A stretch of DNA of 36,728 nt from Phocaeicola sartorii JCM 17136 = DSM 21941 (GCF_000614185.1 NZ_BAKM01000040.1:1-36728); one strand, 5' to 3'. Shown: positions 26,230-36,030, counted from the stretch's first letter. Numbers and translations are program-made. Notes: a model not told the origin generated them from the sequence alone.

Positions 26230-29200
26230 ATGGATAAAATGATCAACTTACTGAGTGTGCTGTTCTTTTGTGGCATTCTTCTTGCCTCTTGTCAGGACGA
26301 GGAGATACCGGCATATTCCGATGTGTCCAGAGCCGCTTCAGATACTAAAACTACATATACCGGGGGAAGCTTGAAACAAAATGCCGATGGCACGTGGCAG
26401 GCGAGTTCCCGTGTCCCTCTGATAGGTCCCGGGCGCATTGTCAATCTGGTAGGAAACGGCTTGCTCAGCGCCGTGGGTTCGGGAGATTGCAAACTGGGGA
26501 ATCTGATGGATATTGACCTTACGAATGCGGCGTCTTTCAGTGGATCGCTGCTGGCGGTGGAACTCGGTGTTCCGATTGTTTCCGTCAAAGATATGTACCG
26601 CGTGTACAAGGCCGGACAGAAAGCCGGATTCATTTACCGGCCGAATGCCCAAAGCGGCAAGCTCTTGGGAGCGGAGGTATTGAAGGGCTTTTGGCTGGAG
26701 TTTTATAGAGAGGGGGTAAAGGTGGGTTCGGCCGCTTCGGGTGGCGGCTCGGGAGGAGTGCTGGGCCTGGACTTGCTCACACTTCCATCTACCGGAAAGG
26801 GGGATTTGGAGTGTGAGATTGCCGCTACTTGTGACGCGGATTTTGATGAGGTGAGAATGGGGACGATCAAAGTGGATGTGAACCTGCTGGATGCCATTGA
26901 GGTATGCTATGCATTCGTGGGGGATAATCCCGAAATTCCGGCGGTGACCGGAAATTCTTGGTTTGATGACGGGGCAGGACTCAGTGTTCCCGATAAATTT
27001 AATGTGGTAGATGCGGAGAATGTGATTGATCCGGACAAACATGCTACGTATGAGGATTTTATTGTGAGCCCTTCTCATTCAGTGACGGTGGATTTCGGAA
27101 AAGATATTCCGGCAAATTACGAGGTAGGTTTCTATTTTAAAGGATCTGAACTCCTTGGCCTGGATGTGCTTGCAGGCAGTACATCGCTTTCGTCTTATTC
27201 ATCGGAAGGAGAAAAGTTGCAGACAGCGGGCGGCAACCTGTCTGTGTTAAGTTTGAAATTATTGTCGGGTGGCCGACAGAAAATAAACATGGTAGCCCAG
27301 AATCCTTTCCGGCGGGCGAAACTTCACTTACCGGGGGGAGTGAAAATAGGTGGTGGCGAGATTTACAATGCCTATCTGCGTAAACCGGTAGAGCTGGACC
27401 CCACCAACTTCTTCTCCATGGCCGGGGGGGAAACCACACGGAATTATTATAATCTGCCTGTGCCGCAGAAGGGGACTGTGACGTATGAGCTGGTGGAACA
27501 GCCGGCAGGCGCCTCGGCCGCTGTCTCTCCGTCCGGTAAACGGGTGGTGGGCATGCGTGTGCTGGGCGATTACAAGATACGCGCCACGTATCGTATCCAC
27601 ATAGACGGCACCGAGCATCTGGACAAGGAACTGGTGCAAGAGGTGGTGGTGACAAAAACGGTGGCTGCTGCCACCACGTGCAACCAATGGATTACCCATA
27701 CAAGCCGTGGGGCGGTGGTCACTTCACCGGTGGATCATGGCAGCGGCTGTCTGCTTTGTCTGCCTTTGGGAACGGAAGGGGTGAACAATATCGTGGACGA
27801 TGATTATACCAATTACCAGACCTATACGGGCTTGCTCGATTTGGCGTCGAATATTCCCGTGACAGCCATCCGGATGGATACTCCCGTCACTCCTTCGCAG
27901 GAAGGCGGCAGGGTGCGTACCGGCTTTGTGCTGCAAGCCTCGAAGAAGTTGCTCAACCTGGGCGCGTTGCAATTCTTCCGCATCCGGCTGTACAAAGGCA
28001 ATACGGAGGTGGATAAAGGAACGGCCGATGAAAACGCTACGGTATCAGTGGGGTTGCTGGGCAGTGATGAAGGAAAGATACGCTATAGCATAGAAACCGA
28101 CCGGGAGTTCGACCGCATCGAACTATGGACTTCGGGAGTGCTGGATTTGGGACTAGTGAAGCAGTTGCGCATCTATGGGGCTTTTTATGAGCCGGCTGAT
28201 GCGGCGGACTGTGAGAACCTGTCCATAGGGGATGCCTGCATGGAGATGATGAATCCCGTCAATGCAGGGCTGGATATTGACTACGAGCATCTGGAACTGG
28301 GTTTCGGCCTCTTGGGAGTAGGCAATGTGTTTGCCGACCTGGAGCATATCCTGGACGGTGACAAAACATCCGGTGCGCTGAGCAATACTACCTTGGGACT
28401 GCTGTTGGGTTCCACCATGCATTGCGCTTCCATCCGGTAGAGGGTAATCAGACCGTCGGCGTACTGCTGAAAACCACCGGCTCCATAGCGAATGCCGATG
28501 TGATAAGCGCCATGACGGTGAAACTCTTTCACGGTTCGGTGCCGATAGCCGACACCGGAACAGGGGGAGTGGCGGATGTCGATGTCATTTCGCATGGAGG
28601 ATATACCACCATCGAACTGACCCCCTTTACCACGGTGGACCGGGTGGAAATCACCACCGGTTCGCTCTTGTCCGCTTTGAAGGACGCCAAGGTGTGTGGT
28701 GTGTTCCTGCGTCCCGATACGGACGGGGACGGCATTCCCGACTGTGCGGAAGACGAAGGAGAGGACGAGTCGGAAGACCTTGCCTATGTAGGCATATCCG
28801 AACATCAGTGCGAAGCGCGTGACGCTGCCGGAGCGAGGACAGGCAAAGGCACGGTGAGCGTGTACGTGTCGGGCGGCAAGCCGGGTACCTCCTATACCTT
28901 GTTCTATTATGCCGTGGAAGGTGTGGAAGCCGACGGACAGCAACGCACGGTGACGGTCCCCTTGCAGGAGAAAAACGGGAAAAGATATTTTGAACTGGAA
29001 TTGCCGGTGGGTGAGTATTATATAGGTATAGGAGATGCCTCTCCGCAGGGAAGGGCGGTGTATAACGGTGCTCATGCGGTGGTGCATCCTCTGCAGACTC
29101 TCTGGCTGGGGACGGTGGATACCGGCTGGAACACGTGGGGCAATTGGTCGGAAGGCAGTCCGTGGGGATGTACGGATGTCATTATCCCGTCTCCTTCGGA

Positions 29201-30644
29201 TTCCCCGGCGATAGCGTGGTTCAACGGACAGCATCCCGACGCCACTCCGTTGCGTTTCGGAGGGCGTTATCCGGTATTGGCGGAGCAAGCCGAAAACCAG
29301 TGTGCCGGCATTCATTTTGAACCGGGTGCCGAGGTGGTGCATACCCATCGCCTCACGTATGACGCCGCCTGGGTGGACTTTATCCTGCCGGGAGGCGGTT
29401 ACCGTTTGCTTTCCGCCCCGTTGAAGGAGATGGCTACAGGCGATCTGTTTGTGGGGACACCGACGGGCGGCACTTCTGTGCCCGATACTTATTTTACACG
29501 CTGGACGGATGCCAATTATCCGGTAAACCGTTTCTATCCCCGTATTTACCAGCGTTTCTGGAGCAAGTCCACTTATGGGATGACCGCTTCCAACACCCCC
29601 ACAGCCGTGGGACCGGGAGAAACCCATTGGACTGCGCCGTTCAATGCCGTGCGGCAACGCTATGACATGGGTTGCGGTTTTTCCGTCCGTCCCGGCGCCG
29701 AGACGGACAACGGACAGTACACTTTCCTGTTGCCTAAATACCATTCCCAATATTGGTATTACAAACCGGACGGAAATCCGACCTCCATTTACGAAGACCT
29801 GTCGGTAGCCACGTCGGACGATGCAGCCATCCGGACGGGGCGCGGCGGGCGTTTTATCTATGAACCGGAAACAGGCACGCCTGCCATGCCGGTATCCGTC
29901 GAACTGAAGAATGAGGCAGGTACGGACTTCCTGGCGGGAAATCCCTTCATGACCCATGTCAACATCGCCCGTTTCCTTGCCGGGAACTCCGCCTCCGTGG
30001 CTTCAATCAAACTGGAGGACGGAGCGGGAGGATATGTCTCGCTGAGGGCCGATGGCAGTGGCGGGGTGACTTCCAGCGACGGACAGACCTATACCTCCAT
30101 CGCCCCCCTGCAAGGTTTTCTGGTGGAAGGCAAGGGAGAAACCCGGACGTGCGCCATCACCTATACGGAAGCCATGCTGGAATCCGGTGCCCTCACGGCA
30201 AGGGCGGTTCACCGTTTCGTCACACCGGGAAGCGGCGGAAGCCTGTGTATCACCGTCCGCACGCCGGGCGGAGGTTCCTCGTCTTGTCTGGTAGAGATGG
30301 ATGAGCGTGCTTCCGATGGTGTCCGTCCGGGCGAAGATACTCGGATATTGCTTGACCGTACCACGGGTGGCAGGCGGGTTGCTGTTTATACCCTGTCGGA
30401 AGGACAGGCGTTGGACATACAGCGGTTGGGAAGCGGTTCGGGATGCATTCCGGTAGGAGTGTACTGTGCGGAAAAGACGGAGGTCACGCTTTGCCTGGAC
30501 GGTACGGGGCAGTGGAACAACGGCCGATGGCGCCTGGTGGATACCCGCGATGGCAAGAGCTATATCCTGCGTGGCGGGCTGGAGCTGGCAGCCGGTGGCA
30601 TGCATACGGACGAGAGACGTTTTTATTTGGAGAAAGTGAAGTGA
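26230..30644 (+). CDS. giant multi-repeat surface adhesin, about 1471 aa (frameshifted)
   Basis: A lipoprotein with lipobox GILLASC. It contains four diverged copies of one beta-sandwich unit at about residues 91-228, 264-387, 519-656 and 699-838. Each opens with a V/L-x-D-x-D-x-T-N/S-like segment and has a LLG-x-x-x-LK-like strand, and the second to fourth end in a YGAFx, YNAYL or CGVFL strand. A thrombospondin-3-type calcium loop (DTDGDGIPD) follows the fourth copy. The C-terminal half has the passenger-type signature TLWLGTVDTGWNTWGNW and long Gly/Ser/Thr-rich beta segments. The frame breaks at about 28422-28440: GSTMHCASIR-stop overlaps a new frame reading RFHPVEGNQTVGV, and restoring one T (TTT read as TT) joins them as GSTMHLRFHPVEG. 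Size, repeats and position suggest the main adhesive tip; the ligand is unknown. Confidence 0.75.
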
Positions 30645-30668
30645 CGGTTACATTAAAATCAGAAGAGT

Positions 30669-31863
30669 ATGTATTTGGGAAAGATCAGTTATTATGGGTG
30701 GATGCTTTGTCTGGCAGGATGGCTGCTGGCAGGTTGTAGCGGTGAGAATATGCCGGAGGAGCCGGAAAGCGGAGAACGGGTGCTGGAGTTTGGGGTGCGA
30801 AGTCAGGATCTCACGACGCGGACGGTGCTGTCCGGTCCCGATGCCGTGCAGCATGTGACCCGCGTACATCTTTATATCTTCGATGGTGTTTCGGGGACAG
30901 CCCGGTGTGTGGCGTCGGAGGAGGTGGACTGGCCTCATTGGGAGGGTGCCGATGGGGGACTGCCCACCCGGGACCGGAAGCATGTGTTGCGCTACAAAGA
31001 CTTTATGCCCGGCAAGGAATACACCTTCCTGGCGATAGGGCTGGACAATACGCGCCCGTCGGCAGAGGATATACGGAGGATCATTCCGGGGCCACTTATC
31101 AGTTGCCTCAAAGCATATCCGTCGGTTCCACGCTGAAAGAGGCCAATGCGGTATTGGCGCCGGGCAAGGGAAGACAGGACATTGCCGGTTCCGAACTTTT
31201 CGCAGGCTCCCTTCCGTTGAGGCTGGAAGACTTTGTCAAGGGACGTCCTGTCATCGACTTGTATCGCCGGGTGGCCGGGGTGATGGGCTATTTTGTCAAT
31301 ATCCCTGCCACTATTGAGGGGCGGAAGGTGGGCGCCTTGCAAGTCAGGCTTTATACCGGTCAGAATACGCGGGTGCCTTTGAGGAAAGTTCCCTATAACG
31401 GCAGTCTTTTCAGCGATTACATCACTTCCCCGATGGCTTCGGATGCCGGAGGGCGGTGCTGGTGGAAATTCCCGCTTCGGAGTTCGCCGGTTCCCCGTCC
31501 GTGGTGAACAGCCGTGGATCGTATGTATTGCCGGCGGCGGCAGCCACAGGAAGAGAAACCACACTGTCATTGGTGCTGGTGGATGAGGCAGGCGGGGAGT
31601 TGCAGCGGAATAAAGTGCGTTTGGTCTCGTCGGCCGCTCCGTCCCGCTCCGGAAGGATTGCTCCGCGGGGGGATACAGACGGGGGGACCGGCATCATTGA
31701 AGGGGATGATACAATTGACCCCGATCAGGAAAAAGCGTATCACTATCCCATCGTGGCGAATCAGTTTTATAGCATCGGTAGTAAGGATAGTCCCATCGAC
31801 TTGTCCGATGCCAAAAGGGTTACCGTTACCATCAACCCGATTTGGGATAAAACCATGAGTTGA
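30669..31863 (+). CDS. FimB-like fimbrial lipoprotein, about 398 aa (two frameshifts)
   Basis: A lipoprotein with lipobox WLLAGC. Its N-terminal domain (QHVTRVHLYIFDGVSG, then YTFLAIGLDN) is clearly paralogous to that of the adhesin starting at 19329 (QHVTTACLYIYKGTGD, YTLMAVGMDK). Frame one breaks near 31090, where IIPG continues as ATYQLPQSISVGS (one G missing from a run of G). Frame two breaks near 31450, where DAGGR continues as VLVEIPASEFAGS (one G missing). The repaired gene is a single frame of 399 codons. It ends TVTINPIWDKTMS, without the rod-type C-terminal motif. As the last operon gene it may be a second tip or adaptor subunit. Confidence 0.75.
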
Positions 31864-31935
31864 TTTTTTAATGCGGATATGTATGTCTCCCAAAGCAATT
31901 TAGTCCTTAATACGTTCAAATTATAGGCAACTCTT

Positions 31936-31960
31936 GCTAATGCGCAGAAAACGCATTAGC
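31936..31960 (+). terminator. hairpin after the fimbrial operon
   Basis: GCTAATGCG (31936-31944) pairs perfectly with CGCATTAGC (31952-31960) across a 7-nt loop and is followed by TTTAT. It lies 73 bp after the operon's last stop. The T-run is short, so it is a probable terminator. Confidence 0.55.
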
Positions 31961-32031
31961 TTTATAAAGAGAAACCCTTATTCAGGGAACCCTAAATAGA
32001 TCTTGTTTTTTGTATAATACACAACTTTATC

Positions 32032-32062
32032 GTTGTTTTTTTGTTATAATACTGTATCTTTG
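32032..32062 (+). promoter_or_regulatory. promoter of the toxin-antitoxin pair
   Basis: GTTG (32032-32035, one mismatch to TTTG), a 19-bp spacer, then the exact -7 element TATCTTTG (32055-32062). The toxin ATG at 32067 is four bases further on, predicting a leaderless or nearly leaderless message. Confidence 0.65.
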
Positions 32063-32066
32063 CAAC

Positions 32067-32420
32067 ATGGTTACGAAAGAAGATGTTGAAAAGTTTTTGA
32101 ATAATTTCTACTTGAAGGTGAAAGTTTTTGGTATTCGTTTCAGGGATGACCGTGAAAAGAACCGTAATGCCATTTTTGATTTGGAAATCTCACCACGTTT
32201 AAGAGAAACGGTGGTTATGTCTTTGGAGTGGAAGGACTATTCTGAAGGCCCTATCATTGATGAATTGAATAATCATGGGGAAATGTGGGTATTTGGCAAG
32301 GATGTAAAAGGAACAGAAGTGTATATCAAAATCACAATGGGTGCACCGAACACAAATACAGTCTGTATTTCTTTTCATAAAGCTGAATATCCAATGTCAT
32401 ACCCATTAAAAAATAGTTAG
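32067..32420 (+). CDS. putative MqsR-like toxin of a type II toxin-antitoxin system
   Basis: A 117-aa basic/mixed soluble protein. The core (VVMSLEWKDYSEGPIID, MWVFGKDVKGTEVYIKI, then VCISFHKAE) matches the pattern of the MqsR mRNA-interferase family (alpha/beta fold, with a conserved YxKI strand and a final VISFH-type strand). The likely action is cleavage of cellular mRNA when unbound; this is by family resemblance and is unproven. I set the start at ATG 32067 because the promoter ends four bases before it; the in-frame TTG at 32010 lies upstream of that promoter. The antitoxin begins 2 bp after its stop, with toxin first as in mqsRA. Base composition is AT-richer than the flanking genes. 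Confidence 0.7.
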   Translation: MVTKEDVEKFLNNFYLKVKVFGIRFRDDREKNRNAIFDLEISPRLRETVVMSLEWKDYSEGPIIDELNNHGEMWVFGKDVKGTEVYIKITMGAPNTNTVCISFHKAEYPMSYPLKNS

Positions 32421-32422
32421 TT

Positions 32423-33376
32423 ATGGAAAAGAACAAACTTGGAAACAATGAACGTTACTTCTCAGAACCGAGAACAGCGACATTCAGAAAGGAACAGTTC
32501 GATTATATCCATACCGGAATAATAGACGAGAATGGTGAAATGTGGACCACTACAGAACTTGATGAAGCGAACATTAATCAAGTTTATAATCAATACCGTA
32601 AAAAGCACGGTATCCCATTTCCTGATGAAATAATCGAACTTAGAAAACACTATGGGGTCTCATCGGCAAAAATGGCAGAAATACTTGGCTTTGGCATTAA
32701 TCAATATAGATATTATGAAGATGGAGAAGTCCCCAGTATTTCTAATGCAAGAAATATAATTGCCATCCGAAGCAAGAATATGTTTCTTGATTTTTTGGAA
32801 GCATCTTGTGAGACAATAGGAGAAAAGGAATATGCTAAAATATTAAAATACGTCAAAGGGATTGGGGATTATCAGAAGCCTTATCCTGTACCTTCTGTCA
32901 TGACGGGATATGTATCGTTATCCTTGGTGAAGATAAAAGCGGTCATGCTGTATTTTATCAATAAAATGGATGAGATATATGTAACAAAAATGAATAAATT
33001 GTTGTTCTATACGGATTTTCTTTCATACAAGAGACATGGCTATGGCATGACCGGATTGGAATATGCCGCACTTCCTTATGGTCCGGTTCCAGACCAGTGG
33101 GGAAAGGTTTATAGCTCTATACCGGAAGTGTCAATGAATGAATGTATTCGATACGAACAGTCGAGTGGAATATTGCTTGAATCCAATGCGAATGCAAATC
33201 TCGATATACTTTCAGATATAGAAAAGGAAGTCCTGAAAGATGTATTCCATCGTTTTAAAGATATGAATGCAAAGAAAATCTCACTTGTCAGCCATGATGA
33301 GAAAGGATGGATTGATAACAGTGCTCAAAAAGGATATATAAATTACCAATATGCGTTTGACCTTTCAATGCAATGA
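32423..33376 (+). CDS. antitoxin with MqsA-like HTH and Panacea (SocA/DUF4065) domain
   Basis: A 317-aa two-domain antitoxin. Residues about 10-65 resemble the middle of MqsA/YgiT-type proteins but lack zinc-binding Cys pairs. An XRE-type helix-turn-helix follows at about 68-106 (LRKHYGVSSAKMAEILGFG, then YRYYEDGEVPS), expected to bind the shared promoter. The C-terminal Panacea domain (about 176-290) shows the signature KMNKLLFYTDFLSYKRHGYG followed by ALPYGPVPDQW. Panacea domains neutralise many unrelated toxins (established knowledge). Here the domain is paired with an MqsR-like partner, which the gene spacing of 2 bp supports. Autoregulation is expected but inferred. Confidence 0.88.
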   Translation: MEKNKLGNNERYFSEPRTATFRKEQFDYIHTGIIDENGEMWTTTELDEANINQVYNQYRKKHGIPFPDEIIELRKHYGVSSAKMAEILGFGINQYRYYEDGEVPSISNARNIIAIRSKNMFLDFLEASCETIGEKEYAKILKYVKGIGDYQKPYPVPSVMTGYVSLSLVKIKAVMLYFINKMDEIYVTKMNKLLFYTDFLSYKRHGYGMTGLEYAALPYGPVPDQWGKVYSSIPEVSMNECIRYEQSSGILLESNANANLDILSDIEKEVLKDVFHRFKDMNAKKISLVSHDEKGWIDNSAQKGYINYQYAFDLSMQ

Positions 33377-33423
33377 CCTTATCAAAACAGCTTCTTTACC
33401 CAATAGAAAGTTGGACACGAAAA

Positions 33424-33527
33424 TGCCCTCATGCCCTCACTTTTGCTGTAACTGGTTTATAATGAACTGCTTATTAGTGGTGGTAGCATCCGTATTAGTG
33501 AGGGCATTGCCCTCACTAATGGATGCT
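33424..33527. repeat. GTGAGGGCA inverted-repeat cluster, left edge of VirE/HU cassette
   Basis: TGCCCTCA occurs twice in tandem (33424-33431, 33432-33439). ATTAGTGAGGGC (33494-33505) then pairs perfectly with GCCCTCACTAAT (33509-33520) over a 3-nt loop. The stem extends through AGCATCC (33485-33491) and GGATGCT (33521-33527) past a 2-nt bulge, about 19 bp in total. It lies just beyond the VirE-like stop and may also act as its terminator. Confidence 0.75.
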
Positions 33528-33537
33528 TGAAAATAAA

Positions 33538-35627
33538 TTATTCCAACTTGACTACGTGATACAAAGTACCTTTGCTGCTGGCTTTTTGGGGAATGTCCAG
33601 CTTGCGGAGAATGCGTCCGAACCAATTTATCTTGTTGATTGACAGCTTCTCACGCGTGTGTTTTTGCAGGTCGTTGAAAATCTCCATGGCGGTCAGCCAT
33701 TCTGCCTTCTTCTCTATAGTAGCAGAAGAAAAATGACATTTGAATAACTGCTCCAAAGGCGAGATTTGCTCAAATTCGGTGTTGTTTTTCCGCAATACCT
33801 CCTCGTTTTCATCATTCAACCAATAGCGTTCGTTCTTATAAAGCAGCTGCATGGCTTGTGCATAGAGTTGGCGGTAGTCTATGGTGACGTTGGTGTCAAT
33901 AGGGGCGGTCACCTCGATGCAGATGAAACGGCGGCTGCCGGTGGGGTCGGTGAGCAAATCCTTCTGATTGCTGGTGCCGATGAAGGAGGCGTAGCGGCGC
34001 AACTCGCGCACGCTGGTCCCGTAAGGTTTGCGCAGGTTGGCTACCGGTTTCTGCAACAGATGCTTCAGGAATCCTTGCTGGTTTACGGTAATCTGGTCGA
34101 ATTCGTCCAGGTTGATGAGGAAAAAACGTCCCAAGGCACGCTCCGCTTCCTGTTTGCTGCTGAAGTCCAGACTGTCGGCATAGCCGAAACGCAGTTCGGG
34201 TGGCAGCAGGATGCGGCAATAGGTGGATTTTCGGAATCCTTGCGCACCGACGAGCAGGGGAGAGGTGCTGTTACCATGCTGGCGGTCCATCCCCCTCCAA
34301 TGTGCCACCATGCCCAGAAACCAACGGTAAAAAAGTTCCTCCCAATGCGGATTGTCGCAGGGAACAAGCCGGGCGAGTGCGCGGATGCGGTCGGTGCCGT
34401 CCCAGCGGGGCAGGTCGCACAGGTATTCTTCTACCGGATTATAAAGCGGTACGAAGTCGGAGGAAAGAAAGCGGTCTATATCCCGGTCCCACACTTGCAG
34501 CCCCTCCTTCAGGGCACAAAGGGCGATGCTGTTGCGGATACGCTTTTCCATGGGCTTGAAATAGAAATGGATGGAGTCCCGTTGGCGGTATTCCACCTCG
34601 TCCAGCACGGTGTTGAAGCGGAACTCATACCTTCTTTTCAAGAACTCTTCCAGCAGGAAGGTGGCTTCCTGCTCTTTGCTGAGTCCGCCTTTCTCGCCGA
34701 AGCCTTTCATTTCCCGGTAGCCGTTGCCGAAAGTCATGCGGATGGTTTCCGTATCCGTTTCGTGAAAATAGTGCATCAGCGTACGCCGCACGGCTTCTTC
34801 TTCGGGGATGCCTGCTTTGAAACATTGTTCTATCAGATGGGGCAGCAAAGGTTCCAGTCCGTCGTCGCTCTTCCAGTTTTCCATTTCGGCCAGTGCCTTT
34901 TCCGTGCCGACTGGTACATCAGGGCAAAGGTTTGCATACTTTTACAGCCGGGTTTCATTCGTTCCGGTGCGCTTTCGCTGCTTTGTTTCCGTTGTCGGAA
35001 AGTCTCCTCATCGGGCAGGGCAAGCGGTTGCTCTATGCAGAAAGGGACAGCGGCAGGGTTATAATACGGCTGTTCGTCCACGGTCATGCGGCAACTTTGC
35101 ATCAGGTCCGGTTCCTTCAGCGTGATGCCGAAAGGGAGCATGGGCTGGTAGCAGGTTACGGCCAGTCGGTAAGCGTTGGCATGGAACAACAGGGCTTCCT
35201 GTCCGGTGGTGGGCAGGCTGCCGTCGGGGCGTGCGAAGCGTACCCATATCTTTACACTCCGTCCGCTTGAACCGCAGAAGGCGGCGAAGGTTTGTGGCAG
35301 TTGCTCTACTTGGCGTTTCACATATTCCACCTCATACAGGTCGGCGAGCCGGTTCACTTCCAGCTGTACCAGTCCGTTGTAATGTTTCATGCGTTTCTCA
35401 CCCTTTTGTTTGCGGGTGTACTCCACGGCAGGATAGACGCGCGGCAGCTTGTCGATGTGGGTATAGCGGGCGGACGAGCCTTCCAGCCGGGGTAGCACTT
35501 CGCGCAGTCCCGATACATGGGCCGTTTGGGGCTCTGTCTTTATTTTCTCGAAGAATGCGTCCGTGTCGCATAGTGACAGGGTTTCTGTTCCCTGTTCTTC
35601 ATCTTTTCTGATGAGTGTAATTTTCAT
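33538..35627 (-). CDS. VirE-like protein: BT4734-type N-terminal domain plus SF3-like ATPase (frameshifted)
   Basis: Once repaired, a protein of about 696 aa. The N-terminal part (residues 1-260) resembles the BT4734/BF3469 VirE N-terminal domain, thought to be primase-like. The C-terminal part is a VirE/DUF3874-type P-loop ATPase. Its Walker A is an unusual GAQGFRKST (about 458-466) with Arg before the Lys, Walker B is LINLDEFDQ (about 501-509), and a sensor/Arg motif FIGTSNQKDLL and GSRRFICIEV follows. The frame breaks near 34890-34900: YQSARKRHWPKWK runs to a stop at 34833, while the other frame reads ALAEMENWKSDDG. Restoring one A (five A read as four) gives ARKKALAEMENW. Such primase-helicase pairs typify replication modules of satellites and plasmids; function here is inference. 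Confidence 0.78.
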
Positions 35628-35861
35628 ATTTCTCTTTTGTTTGAATGTTCTTTGGTTTTATGTACCTCCCATGAAAAAGATGATGTCCTGTCGTGTGGAG
35701 AAGACGGTGTGTCGCAGAGTCTATGTGTGCATATTTTTAGTAAAGGTACGGTTTATTTCCCCATTCTGCAAGTGCTTTCCGAATAAAATGCTGTCTTTTT
35801 CTTTTCCCTTTCTTTCCTGTGTTTTTATTCTGAGTCTCAGTGTATATTTCCCTGTCTCTTA

Positions 35862-35893
35862 TTTGTTTTCTCCCTTTTCTTTTCTTACTTTTG
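35862..35893 (+). promoter_or_regulatory. promoter of the HU-like gene
   Basis: TTTG (35862-35865), a 20-bp spacer and TACTTTTG (35886-35893) match the Bacteroidetes consensus exactly. Transcription would begin about 130 bp before the ATG, placing the palindrome array inside the transcribed leader. Confidence 0.75.
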
Positions 35894-35909
35894 TATGTTT
35901 GTAATTGCT

Positions 35910-35993
35910 TAGCCACCTTGGTGGTTAAGTCTAACCACATAGGTGGTTAAAGTTAGTCACGTTGGTAGTTAACTCTAACCACCTAGGTGGTTA
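35910..35993. repeat. four phased 18-bp palindromes (operator array)
   Basis: Copies start at 35910, 35932, 35954 and 35976, exactly 22 bp apart. The last is a perfect palindrome, TAACCACCT/AGGTGGTTA. The first two differ from it at one or two positions, and the third is most diverged (TAGTCACGTTGGTAGTTA). Two-turn phasing puts all copies on one face of the helix. A repressor or architectural-protein binding array is the simplest reading; the HU-like neighbour is a candidate ligand. Confidence 0.8.
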
Positions 35994-36030
35994 ACGAATA
36001 TTGAACTTTCAATCATAAAAAAAGAACAGT

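Larger units (their letters stand above)
35628..36030. other. 403-bp divergent region between VirE-like and HU-like genes
   Basis: No gene is supported here. The left part is T-rich on the + strand. The right part contains the HU-gene promoter (35862-35893) and the four phased palindromes (35910-35993). I could not find a convincing promoter for the VirE-like gene on the minus strand. Confidence 0.6.

Noticed and set aside
28281..29957. 558-codon minus-strand frame antisense to the giant adhesin
   Set aside because: Shadow of a GC-rich coding sequence; no signal peptide or domain, and it crosses the frame break of the real gene without effect.
24420..31460. Programmed -1 frameshifting in the fimbrial genes
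   Set aside because: All breaks are in the -1 direction, but none sits on a clear X-XXY-YYZ slippery heptamer followed by a pseudoknot, and the same type of break occurs in unrelated genes elsewhere in the window.
33766..35064. 432-codon + strand frame opposite the VirE-like gene
   Set aside because: The minus strand carries clear Walker motifs and a VirE-like N-terminal domain; the + frame has no recognisable motif.
35910..35993. CRISPR array
   Set aside because: Units are 18-bp palindromes with only 4-bp gaps; there are no spacers and no cas genes.
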